Source of the DNA: Fidelibacterota bacterium
GTDB lineage: Bacteria; Fidelibacterota; UBA2242
DNA: 33,755 nucleotides
Assembly (NCBI GenBank): GCA_018002295.1
Contig: JAGNGI010000017.1
Coordinates: forward strand, 1-33,755
Direction: 5' to 3'
The position numbers were made by a program, and so were the translations under genes. Numbering within the stretch: position 1 is the first letter of the stretch; each line of letters begins with the position of its first letter. Positions 18,057 to 25,523 of this stretch are shown piece by piece. The notes beneath the pieces are model-generated. The model searched no databases and was not told the origin of the DNA. It was given only the letters and a program-made list of their open reading frames with translations.

Positions 18057-19610
18057 TCAATACTCGTCTGTCACATCGCGTCCCGATTTTCGCAAATAAA
18101 CCCGAAATTCATCAATGTTGACATTGCTATCCTCGACTAATTTTATACGAAGTACATTTCGCCATTGAATTTTCCAGAGGATTTTATTGGTAGTATCTTT
18201 CAAATAATGCGCAAAATCGGGATTTACGTGTAAATCCAAGCGTCTTTCATTAGACTTGAGTTTGAAGCGCTGAAACCAGCTTTCGAGCTTGGTAACCATA
18301 GAACCTTTGGAAGTAATTCGACCAGAACCATGGCAAGTGGGACATTCTTCACTAACGGATTGGAGCAGATTCAAGCGGGTGCGCTGGCGCGTCATTTCGA
18401 GAATGCCATAATCGGAAATATTGGCGACGGATACCTTAGCCCGGTCTTTCTGGAGCTCGCGCTTTAATTCCTGAACTACTCGCCGTTTATTTTCTTCCAT
18501 CTCCATATCAATAAAGTCAATAGCGATTAAACCACCGACGTCGCGCAGACGCAATTGTCGGGCAATTTCTTTTGCCGCCTGCAAATTGATTTTAAGCGAG
18601 TTGACTTCTTGGTCATTTTTACCGATAAATTTGCCGCTGTTGACGTCAATAGTCGTCATCGCTTCAGTGTGTTCAATGACAATAAAACCACCGCTTTTTA
18701 GCCAGACCTTTTTATTTAAGGATTTTTCGAACTCCTTTTCAATATTATACTGCTCGAAAAGAGGATTCTTAGAGTGGTAATATTCCAATTTATTGACGAA
18801 TTCGGGAGAGGTGCTCTTGATATAAGACAAGATATTGCGATACAGGTCTTTAGTATCTACGATGATTTTATCAACATCCGGAGTCAGTAGATCGCGAATT
18901 ATCGTCGAAGATAATTCCATATCGGTATAAACGCAAGCTGGTGCTTTGCTTTTTTTTACTTTTTCTTCAAGTTGCTTCCATTTATCCATCAATGAATCGA
19001 GGTCAGCGCGTAAAGACTTAACGTCCTTGCCCGCGGCAACCGTGCGAATTATTAAGCCGAATTCAGGTGGTTTAATAGACTTGGCAATCCGTCGTAGGCG
19101 ACGTTTTTCATTGGGATTAAGGATTTTTTTTGAAATGCCGATATATTCGGCATGGGGAACCAGTACCAGGAAACGCCCTGGTAGAGAAATATTGGTCGTA
19201 ACGCGCGGCCCTTTTTTAGCAAAAGGTTCCTTGATGACTTGTACCAGAATTTCTTGATCTTTTTGTAAGTTGATGTCGCCCCTGCGCAGGTGAATTTTCT
19301 TCGTCGGTTTCAAATCATCTTCGATATCTTGCTCATCCTCTTCTTCGTCTCGGCTGATGTTTTCAATATATGCCAGCGAAGACGAGTCCTCGATCTCGGA
19401 AAACGGTAGGAATGCGTTGGATTCATAGCCGATATCAACGAATGCGGCTTGGATCCCTTCGATTACGTTTTCTACTTTGCCCTTAAAAATTGAGCCAACT
19501 AGGCGATTTTTATCTATTTTTTCAACGAAAAATTCGACCAGCTCGCCGTTTTCTAAAATTGCGACCCGGGTTTCTTTAGCCGTTTCGCTGATTAAAATTG
19601 TTTTTTCCAT
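18057..19610 (-). CDS. rng: Ribonuclease G/E family endoribonuclease
   Basis: Mg-dependent single-strand endoribonuclease for rRNA maturation and mRNA decay. An N-terminal S1 domain (residues about 37-130, FKGKVENVIEGIQAAFVDIGYESNAFLPF) is interrupted by an acidic insertion at about 72-100 rich in Glu/Asp. Catalytic aspartates are D322 (TTIDVNSGKF) and D365 (LIAIDFIDME). The Zn-link is C423-P-T-C426. The protein ends shortly after the small domain, as in RNase G, with no RNase E-type degradosome tail. AGGA sits about 8 bases before the ATG. It follows the radical SAM gene by 19 bases on the same strand. RNase G, the TIGR03960-type radical SAM protein, L21 and L27 commonly cluster in bacteria; here L21/L27 are 10 kb away. 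Confidence 0.97.
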   Translation of the reverse strand: MEKTILISETAKETRVAILENGELVEFFVEKIDKNRLVGSIFKGKVENVIEGIQAAFVDIGYESNAFLPFSEIEDSSSLAYIENISRDEEEDEQDIEDDLKPTKKIHLRRGDINLQKDQEILVQVIKEPFAKKGPRVTTNISLPGRFLVLVPHAEYIGISKKILNPNEKRRLRRIAKSIKPPEFGLIIRTVAAGKDVKSLRADLDSLMDKWKQLEEKVKKSKAPACVYTDMELSSTIIRDLLTPDVDKIIVDTKDLYRNILSYIKSTSPEFVNKLEYYHSKNPLFEQYNIEKEFEKSLNKKVWLKSGGFIVIEHTEAMTTIDVNSGKFIGKNDQEVNSLKINLQAAKEIARQLRLRDVGGLIAIDFIDMEMEENKRRVVQELKRELQKDRAKVSVANISDYGILEMTRQRTRLNLLQSVSEECPTCHGSGRITSKGSMVTKLESWFQRFKLKSNERRLDLHVNPDFAHYLKDTTNKILWKIQWRNVLRIKLVEDSNVNIDEFRVYLRKSGRDVTDEY

Positions 19611-19629
19611 TTACTTATTCCTAAAATTT

Positions 19630-22134
19630 TTATTCGACAGACGTAAGATAGGTTTTTTGCCGAACGATCCGGCAGTTAGTTCCATCAATGTTTAACGTCT
19701 GTAAAATTTCTTTAATCTTTGCTGTGCGTCCGTTGATTACTTTAGTGACTATCAGAAGGTTAGTACCTTCGCACCGGATGGTTTCAACGAACGAACGCAG
19801 GTTGATCTTTTGCTGACTTTTGCTTGTTTCGCGCTGGAACTCGATTTCCCGTGCCGTCAGGAATTCTTCTATTCTCCGTAATAGCTCACAATCAATACAT
19901 TCATTGATCTGGACTAAATACTGAAAACCAGTGGTAGCCGCAAATACCGACGGTAATTGCAAAGCAACTTCCGTGCTTTTGACCACCTCGAATCCGTCCG
20001 GTAAGGCTCGGTTCAGCGGATCAATGAGATTTTCGGTAGCGTTTTGCAAATAAATATCAAGTATCTCATCCTCCGAGGCATAGCCAAACGGGAGTGGGTA
20101 ACCAGCTGACAGCTTCGGGTGCGGGTTAAAACCCTGCGTGAAAATCGGCTCCAGCCCGGCGCGTCGGAGAATACCCGGCATTATACGCAAAATGTCCCGA
20201 TGGGAAGTGAACACAGCATTACCAAATTTACGATAATGTAAGCGGTATCGTATCGGAATTAATTCAGAATCGGTTTTTATAATAAGCGGATTGGTCTGAG
20301 GCGGCAACCATTCTTCGGCAAGAATCATTTCCGGACCGCCGTTAAAACAAACGCTGCATTGATTGCAACCATCGCGACAGTCGGAAGTGTTGCTCTCCTG
20401 TCCGGCTTTCCGGTATTCATCGAGTAAATATTCACGACTTACGCCGCAGTCAATATGTTCCCATGGCAATGCTTTTTCCGTTTTCAATTCTCCGGTAAAC
20501 ACTCGCTTATCGAGGTTATTAATGCGGAAAGCTTCGTCCCATTTTACTGGATCAAAATATTCCTGCCAACCGTCGAATCCAGCTCCTGCCTGCCAGGCTG
20601 TTTCAATGACGCCGGCGAGACGGCGATCTCCACGCGCCAATGCGCCTTCCAATTCCGATGCCCGCGGATCGCGCGCCATTACCTTGACATTTTTCAGGGC
20701 GCGTAAACGTGGTTTTAAATAATCAAGCTTACGCTGAATTGCGAGTGGTTCATCCATCGCCACCCATTGGAATGGCGTCATCGGCTTAGGAATAAAAGTC
20801 GAAAGCGTGATATTCAGTTCCAGACGTTTACCGCTAACTGCCAGAACCTTCCGAACAAGAGAAATTATCGCCTCCAGATCAGCCTCAGTTTCAGTTGGCA
20901 GACCAAGCATAAAATAGAGTTTCAGCAAGCGCCAACCATACCGGCAAGCCAATTCCACTGCTTTTAGTAAATTATCTTCAGTTATCTGTTTGTTGATTAC
21001 GCGACGTAATCGTTCCGAACCGGCTTCCGGCGCAAAGGTTAATCCCGAGCGGCGAGTAGCTGTCCCCAATCTGGCAACGGTTTCGCCAAAACTGTCGAGT
21101 CGAAGTGATGGATAGGAAAGCCCGATTTTCTGAGATTCCAAGGCTGGCTCCAGATAAATTAAGAGCGGCGTAATGCGACTATAATCGGAGGTGGATAACG
21201 ACAGAAGTGATACTTCGTCGTAACCGGTTTGGGGCAAAGATTGGTCAATTTGCCGGATAATGTCCGCCGGTTGGCGTTCGCGCACCGGACGATAAATCAT
21301 TCCAGCCTGGCAAAACCTACAACCCTCAGTGCAGCCCCGCATCAATTCGATTACTAACCGATCCTGAGCAATTTCAATCAATGGCATCAATGGAGCTTGT
21401 GGGTAATAACCATTCTGCAAAGTCCGAATTTTATTCGCCTGGATAACTCCTGGTGCAAAGGATGTCGCCGGAATAGTTCGTCCATTCTCAACTTTGTAAA
21501 ACGTCGGAACGTAGATTCCTGCAAAACGGTGGAGAGCTTCTTCCAATATCACCTGACGAGGTGTCCCTCGGCGCCGGCCTTCTGCCAGCAGACGCACCAA
21601 CGGCGCCACAATTTCCTCCGCATCACCAATTACAAATAGGTCAAAAAAGGGCGCCAGCGGTTCCGGATTGTAGGCTCCACTACCACCGCCGATGATGAAT
21701 GGATCGGACGGCTTTCTGTTAATAGCTTTCGGGGGAATTTGAGCCAGATCGAGCATTGTCAGAATATTGGCATAAGTCAATTCATGAGGTAAAGTGAATC
21801 CGATTACATCGAATTGATCAAGACTGGTGTGAGTCTCGAGGCTGAAAAGTTTGATCTGCCGAGATCGCATCTGCCGACTCATATCCGACCAGGGCCCATA
21901 AACTCGTTCCGCGGCTATATCGGTTTCCCTATTTAAAATATGATATAGAATCTGGAAGCCGTAATACGACATTCCGACGTCATAGAGATCGGGAAATGCC
22001 AGCGCAATGGTCGCCGCCGTGTGACTGTGATCTTTGCGAATAGCATTTAGTTCATTGCCGACATAGCGGCCGGGTTTTTCGACCTGCGTTAGAATAATTC
22101 TCATCAGGTCGTTCGAATTAGTAATGGTTTTCAA
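19630..22134 (-). CDS. B12-binding radical SAM protein fused to DUF2344 (TIGR03960/TIGR03936 type)
   Basis: Cobalamin-binding-type radical SAM protein; the reaction is not established, though the RNase G/ribosomal-protein neighbourhood suggests RNA or ribosome modification. Residues about 20-200 form the B12-binding-like domain (VEKPGRYVGNE, FPDLYDVGMSYYGFQILY, FIIGGGSGAYNPEP). The [4Fe-4S] motif CxxxCxxC is C268, C272, C275 (RGCTEGCRFCQAGM). A second Cys cluster (C586, C590, C593, C596) precedes the C-terminal DUF2344 domain (from about 628: RYRLHYRKFGNAVFTSHRD). The longest frame starts with TTG at 22134. An ATG at 22104 removes ten residues and begins just before the conserved part; neither has a good ribosome site, so the start is uncertain. 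Confidence 0.94.
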   Translation of the reverse strand: MKTITNSNDLMRIILTQVEKPGRYVGNELNAIRKDHSHTAATIALAFPDLYDVGMSYYGFQILYHILNRETDIAAERVYGPWSDMSRQMRSRQIKLFSLETHTSLDQFDVIGFTLPHELTYANILTMLDLAQIPPKAINRKPSDPFIIGGGSGAYNPEPLAPFFDLFVIGDAEEIVAPLVRLLAEGRRRGTPRQVILEEALHRFAGIYVPTFYKVENGRTIPATSFAPGVIQANKIRTLQNGYYPQAPLMPLIEIAQDRLVIELMRGCTEGCRFCQAGMIYRPVRERQPADIIRQIDQSLPQTGYDEVSLLSLSTSDYSRITPLLIYLEPALESQKIGLSYPSLRLDSFGETVARLGTATRRSGLTFAPEAGSERLRRVINKQITEDNLLKAVELACRYGWRLLKLYFMLGLPTETEADLEAIISLVRKVLAVSGKRLELNITLSTFIPKPMTPFQWVAMDEPLAIQRKLDYLKPRLRALKNVKVMARDPRASELEGALARGDRRLAGVIETAWQAGAGFDGWQEYFDPVKWDEAFRINNLDKRVFTGELKTEKALPWEHIDCGVSREYLLDEYRKAGQESNTSDCRDGCNQCSVCFNGGPEMILAEEWLPPQTNPLIIKTDSELIPIRYRLHYRKFGNAVFTSHRDILRIMPGILRRAGLEPIFTQGFNPHPKLSAGYPLPFGYASEDEILDIYLQNATENLIDPLNRALPDGFEVVKSTEVALQLPSVFAATTGFQYLVQINECIDCELLRRIEEFLTAREIEFQRETSKSQQKINLRSFVETIRCEGTNLLIVTKVINGRTAKIKEILQTLNIDGTNCRIVRQKTYLTSVE

Positions 22135-22234
22135 TTTTCAATACAATAATAACAATTCTGAATAGTAGATAGACAATAGAACTTTAATTACCGATAAAAT
22201 TTAGTGCTATCGAGTTGACTAAGAATTTCATATT

Positions 22235-22795
22235 TCAATTTCCAGCTAACCCCAATTCAACGGCGACACTTTTCAAAGCGTCAATGACATTTTGAATGTG
22301 TTCGGCTTCGTCCACGCCGAGTTCAGTGATGCCCTGTTTAATTTCCTCGCGATTGACTTTGGCGGCGAAAGCTTTGTCTTTGAATTTTTTCTGCACCGAA
22401 CGCGGCTCTACCTCGAATATGCTCTTAGAAGGACGCACCAGAGCAACAGCTATAATGAACCCGCTTAATTCATCTACCGCGAATAAGGTTTTGGCTAACA
22501 GAGATTCACGTTTGATGCCGGTGTAAGAAGCATGCCCCATGATTGCCGTTCGCATCTCTTCTGGGTAACCTTCCTTGGCTAAAATTTCATTACCGCGATA
22601 AGGATGATTTTGTTCATCAGGATACATCTCATAATCGAAATCGTGTAATAAGCCGGTAATTGCCCAGTATTCTTCATCTTCATTAAATATTCTGGCGTAA
22701 TGGCGCATAGCGGCTGAGACGGCTAGGGCATGTTTGCGCAAACTCTCAGTCTTGGTGTAGCGACAGAGCAATTCATAGGCATCTGGGTAGTTCAT
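22235..22795 (-). CDS. HD-domain phosphohydrolase
   Basis: Metal-dependent phosphohydrolase of the HD superfamily; the substrate is unknown, probably a nucleotide or other small phosphate. Metal ligands are visible: H22 (RKHALAV), the H51-D52 pair (GLLHDFDYE), H88 (MGHASY) and D108 (FAVDELSG). H64 in EQNHPYRG is a further family-conserved position. At 186 residues it is a single-domain protein. AGGAGA lies directly upstream of the ATG, giving a clear start. It sits 19 bases after the small unknown gene and 100 bases before the radical SAM gene, all on the minus strand. This type of protein is often annotated only as HDIG-domain hydrolase. Confidence 0.9.
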   Translation of the reverse strand: MNYPDAYELLCRYTKTESLRKHALAVSAAMRHYARIFNEDEEYWAITGLLHDFDYEMYPDEQNHPYRGNEILAKEGYPEEMRTAIMGHASYTGIKRESLLAKTLFAVDELSGFIIAVALVRPSKSIFEVEPRSVQKKFKDKAFAAKVNREEIKQGITELGVDEAEHIQNVIDALKSVAVELGLAGN

Positions 22796-22814
22796 TTTTT
22801 TCTCCTGAACAAAC

Positions 22815-23096
22815 TTAGTTTATTTCTCCGTTATCCATCGTTAGTGGTAAAAACAATCCGCGCCTTTGCAAAATCCTTTTAAAACGACGCTCGTAAATTA
22901 AGCAATAGGCTCTCTCTTTATCGGGAAAACGCTGGAGGACTTCTTGTTTGACTTGCTCGAGCAAGCTGACTGCTTCCGGTTCGTCTAACGACATAGTTTG
23001 AAGCTGGCGTATTATCCGGTCAGTATATACTCTCAGCCAGAGCATTCGTTGGTTTTCCAAATTTAATTCTTCCGGATTTGCTAAAGATTTCTTCAT
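22815..23096 (-). CDS. Small conserved-context protein of unknown function
   Basis: I do not recognise this 93-residue protein. It is soluble, charged and probably alpha-helical, with amphipathic stretches (YTDRIIRQLQTMSL, EAVSLLEQVKQEVLQRF) and a basic segment (YERRFKRILQRRG). No signal, membrane segment or metal motif is seen. Its ATG overlaps the stop codon of the nitrilase gene (ATGA), which argues that it is a real, translationally coupled gene rather than chance. The HD gene follows after 19 bases. A partner or regulator role for the nitrilase or HD protein is possible but unsupported. Confidence 0.7.
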   Translation of the reverse strand: MKKSLANPEELNLENQRMLWLRVYTDRIIRQLQTMSLDEPEAVSLLEQVKQEVLQRFPDKERAYCLIYERRFKRILQRRGLFLPLTMDNGEIN

Positions 23097-23896
23097 CGCG
23101 ACGATTTTCCCAGTTGATAAACTTCGGGGCGCCGATCCTCGAAAATATCATTGAGAGGTGTCAATGATTTGTCCAATGCCTCAGTCGGATCAATGTCGCG
23201 CACTAAAATGCCGGGGCGACCAGTTTTTAGTTGTCCCAACAGTTCCCCACACGGACTGGTTATCTGGCTTTTTCCGGTAAAAGTTAGCCTTTTTGCGCCA
23301 CACCTTTCACTGCCGATCCGGTTAGCGGTCGCGGTAAAAATGCGATTTTCCAGACTGCGGGTTAGCATCGCCGCCTGACAATAGGGCAACACCAGATTGG
23401 CGGGATGAGCAATGATTTGAGCGCCCGACAGAGCCAGAGTGCGCGCCATTTCGGGGAAAAACCAGTCAAAACAAATCATCACACCAACTTTAACACCTTG
23501 AATTTCAATAACCGGAGGCGTTTCTGTCCCAGCAGAAAACAAATTTTTTTCTTCATAAAAAAGGTGCACTTTCCGATAAACCGCCCGAATTGCGCCCTTG
23601 TCGAGCACCACGGCGCTGTTGAAGATTTGATCGCCGCTTTTTTCAGCCATTCCGAAAACCAGCGCAGTCTGATATTGGTGGCTTAATGCGCAGAGCGCTT
23701 TAACCGTGGCGCCTTCTTTGACATTTTCCGCATAAGGCTTTAATTCTTCCCCATTGCTAAAGACATAACCGGTAGTACATAATTCCGGTAAAATCCAGAG
23801 CTCTGCCGTTTGGCTGGCAATAGCACGGTTGATATTTTCTATATTATTATTAATCTCGCCCCAGATTGGCGCGAACTGATAAATGGCAATTCTCAT
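23093..23896 (-). CDS. Carbon-nitrogen hydrolase (nitrilase superfamily amidase)
   Basis: Cytosolic amidase of the nitrilase superfamily, probably of the omega-amidase or related deamidase branch. The Glu-Lys-Cys triad is complete: E38 (WILPELCTTGY), K109 (AVYRKVHLFYEEK) and C142 (GVMICFDWFFPE). Length 267 is normal for a stand-alone catalytic domain. IAHPANLVLPYCQAAMLTRSLENRIF is the usual C-terminal family block. It follows the TPR gene after 53 bases and overlaps the small unknown gene by four bases. Exact substrate (an omega-amide, carbamoyl compound or deaminated glutathione) cannot be settled from these motifs. Confidence 0.92.
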   Translation of the reverse strand: MRIAIYQFAPIWGEINNNIENINRAIASQTAELWILPELCTTGYVFSNGEELKPYAENVKEGATVKALCALSHQYQTALVFGMAEKSGDQIFNSAVVLDKGAIRAVYRKVHLFYEEKNLFSAGTETPPVIEIQGVKVGVMICFDWFFPEMARTLALSGAQIIAHPANLVLPYCQAAMLTRSLENRIFTATANRIGSERCGAKRLTFTGKSQITSPCGELLGQLKTGRPGILVRDIDPTEALDKSLTPLNDIFEDRRPEVYQLGKSSR

Positions 23897-23949
23897 AATT
23901 ATAAAAAAGTAGTACCAGGGACAAAATGAGCATTTGGGAAAAGTGTGAA

Positions 23950-24654
23950 TCAGCGAATTTTGACTTTAAGGCCTAATTTCGAGTAAATATTTTCCAAACC
24001 ATCACGGCTAAACTTGACATCTGGATGATTGGAAGACAAATGTTTCTTCAGTATTTTTAAGGAGCGGTTGTAACAATATTCAGCGCGCGCTAAATTGCCC
24101 TGTCGTTCGAAAAAAGCGCCAAGTTTAGCAAAAACGCGACCGGCGTTGGGATGGTCGAAGCCATAGTTTGCCTGCAAAAACGAAAGACTTTCCCAGAGTA
24201 AATTTTCAGCCTTGTCAGAGAAGCCGAGTTGTTCCTCCAGTTCTGCCAGCTGGCAAAGATAGGCACCTTTGCGTAAACGCCAGAGCTTGTTTTGCAATCC
24301 AGCCAAGTCTATCAATTTTACGAGGAATTCATACGCCCGAGCTAATTGATTATGATTAATTAAAAAATTAATGATGTTTTCCAGAGTAGGAATCAATTCG
24401 TGCGAAGTATTGCCGCAGACGGCGATTTTGACTTCCAGAGCCTTAAGATAATAGTCTTCGGCAGATTGTTCTTTATTGAGAACATCACAAATCCATCCCA
24501 GGTTATTAAGAACTTTAGCCGTTTCAAGATGTTCATGACCGTAACTGCTCTCGGCATAACACAATTCTTCTTCCGCAATCCAGAGAGCTTCATCATACCG
24601 TCCAGCGGCTATCAATTGGGTAATTTTTTTATCGTACTCGATTAGCGGTGTCAT
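23950..24654 (-). CDS. Tetratricopeptide-repeat protein
   Basis: A 234-residue helical-repeat protein, probably a protein-binding scaffold in the cytoplasm. Several TPR-like units of the kinesin-light-chain type are readable: YDEALWIAEEELCYAESSYG with the following AKVLNNLGWICDVL, then AEDYYLKALEVKIAVCG, and FAKLGAFFERQGNLARAEYCYNRSLKILKK. No signal peptide or other domain is seen. It is the first gene of the minus-strand run, divergent from the alkyltransferase gene across a 168-base gap. Function is unknown. Confidence 0.85.
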   Translation of the reverse strand: MTPLIEYDKKITQLIAAGRYDEALWIAEEELCYAESSYGHEHLETAKVLNNLGWICDVLNKEQSAEDYYLKALEVKIAVCGNTSHELIPTLENIINFLINHNQLARAYEFLVKLIDLAGLQNKLWRLRKGAYLCQLAELEEQLGFSDKAENLLWESLSFLQANYGFDHPNAGRVFAKLGAFFERQGNLARAEYCYNRSLKILKKHLSSNHPDVKFSRDGLENIYSKLGLKVKIR

Positions 24655-24762
24655 AAAAAAGCCTCTTGGGCGCGGTCTTTACTTATTGAACGTTCTACCA
24701 CAAGGCAAATTTAATATTACCACTAATAATAACTATCAATATTTTTCGGTCGAGTGGACAAT

Positions 24763-24792
24763 TTGACTTGTTGAATTAAATAGTCCTATTAA
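24763..24792 (+). promoter_or_regulatory. Candidate sigma-70 promoter for the alkyltransferase operon
   Basis: TTGACT at 24763-24768 and TATTAA at 24787-24792 are separated by 18 bases and lie about 30 bases before the ATG at 24823. The gap is divergent, so a promoter for each direction is expected here. Pattern match only; the AT-rich context makes chance matches likely. Confidence 0.35.
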
Positions 24793-24822
24793 ATTAACCT
24801 ATGTTGATTTATTTAAAGAAAA

Positions 24823-25518
24823 ATGACTAAACAACATCTCGCGAAGGACAAAATTACTCAATTGCTTGATCGTAGCCTTGATTACAAGGAAGAATCAACA
24901 GCGTTTGAACATTGGCGGACCTGTCCGGACTGCCAGGCTAAAATACGAACAGCAATTGATTGCGCCCCACCTTGGCTATATAATCTCCCCAATCATACTA
25001 ATCTCTGGGCGATTCCAGTTTCAGCCCGCTGGCAATTCTGGATAATCGGTTCGAAGGAAGTTGTGCTATCTTTAACGTTTTCAGAAAAAGCGCATCGCCG
25101 ACAAATTGAATTACTGAGAAAGCAAGGCTTGGAACTTGCGCGTTCGCCTGCGCCGATTTTCCTGACCAATACGGCTGAAATGATCTATGATTTTTTGGAA
25201 ACCGGTCAGCCTTATAAAGTTACGGCTCTTAATTTCTGTCTCGTTTCCACAGCTTTTGCTCGCCAGGTTTTGACTTGGACCGGCTTGGTGCCGTTCGGCA
25301 AAACTACCAGTTACGGCCGGATAGCTGAATGGATCGGTCGCCCACTCGCCGCCCGGAGTGTTGGCGGCGCCTTGCATTCCAATCCGCTAGGATTAGTTAT
25401 TCCCTGTCATCGAGTCCTCGGTATCAATGGTGCATTAGTTGGATTTGGCGGCGGATTAGAGATGAAGCAAAAATTGCTTGAACTTGAGGGTATCTACCCA
25501 AAAATGCAAACTGGATAA
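24823..25518 (+). CDS. ogt: O6-alkylguanine-DNA alkyltransferase with N-terminal zinc-finger-like domain
   Basis: Suicidal DNA repair protein that transfers the alkyl group of O6-alkylguanine to its own cysteine. The C-terminal half has the full family signature: FGKTTSYGRIAEWIG, ARSVGGALHSNP, acceptor Cys195 in IPCHRVLG, and GFGGGLEMKQKLLELEG. Residues about 55-135 correspond to the family's N-terminal RNase-H-like domain. The first ~45 residues are unusual: they carry H30-x3-C34-x2-C37 (EHWRTCPDCQAKI) preceded by an amphipathic helix, which resembles the zinc-binding anti-sigma (ZF-HC2) fold. The next gene starts 5 bases after the stop, so it probably heads a three-gene operon. Repair function is confident; the zinc-finger role is inference. 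Confidence 0.92.
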   Translation: MTKQHLAKDKITQLLDRSLDYKEESTAFEHWRTCPDCQAKIRTAIDCAPPWLYNLPNHTNLWAIPVSARWQFWIIGSKEVVLSLTFSEKAHRRQIELLRKQGLELARSPAPIFLTNTAEMIYDFLETGQPYKVTALNFCLVSTAFARQVLTWTGLVPFGKTTSYGRIAEWIGRPLAARSVGGALHSNPLGLVIPCHRVLGINGALVGFGGGLEMKQKLLELEGIYPKMQTG

Positions 25519-25523
25519 TTTAA

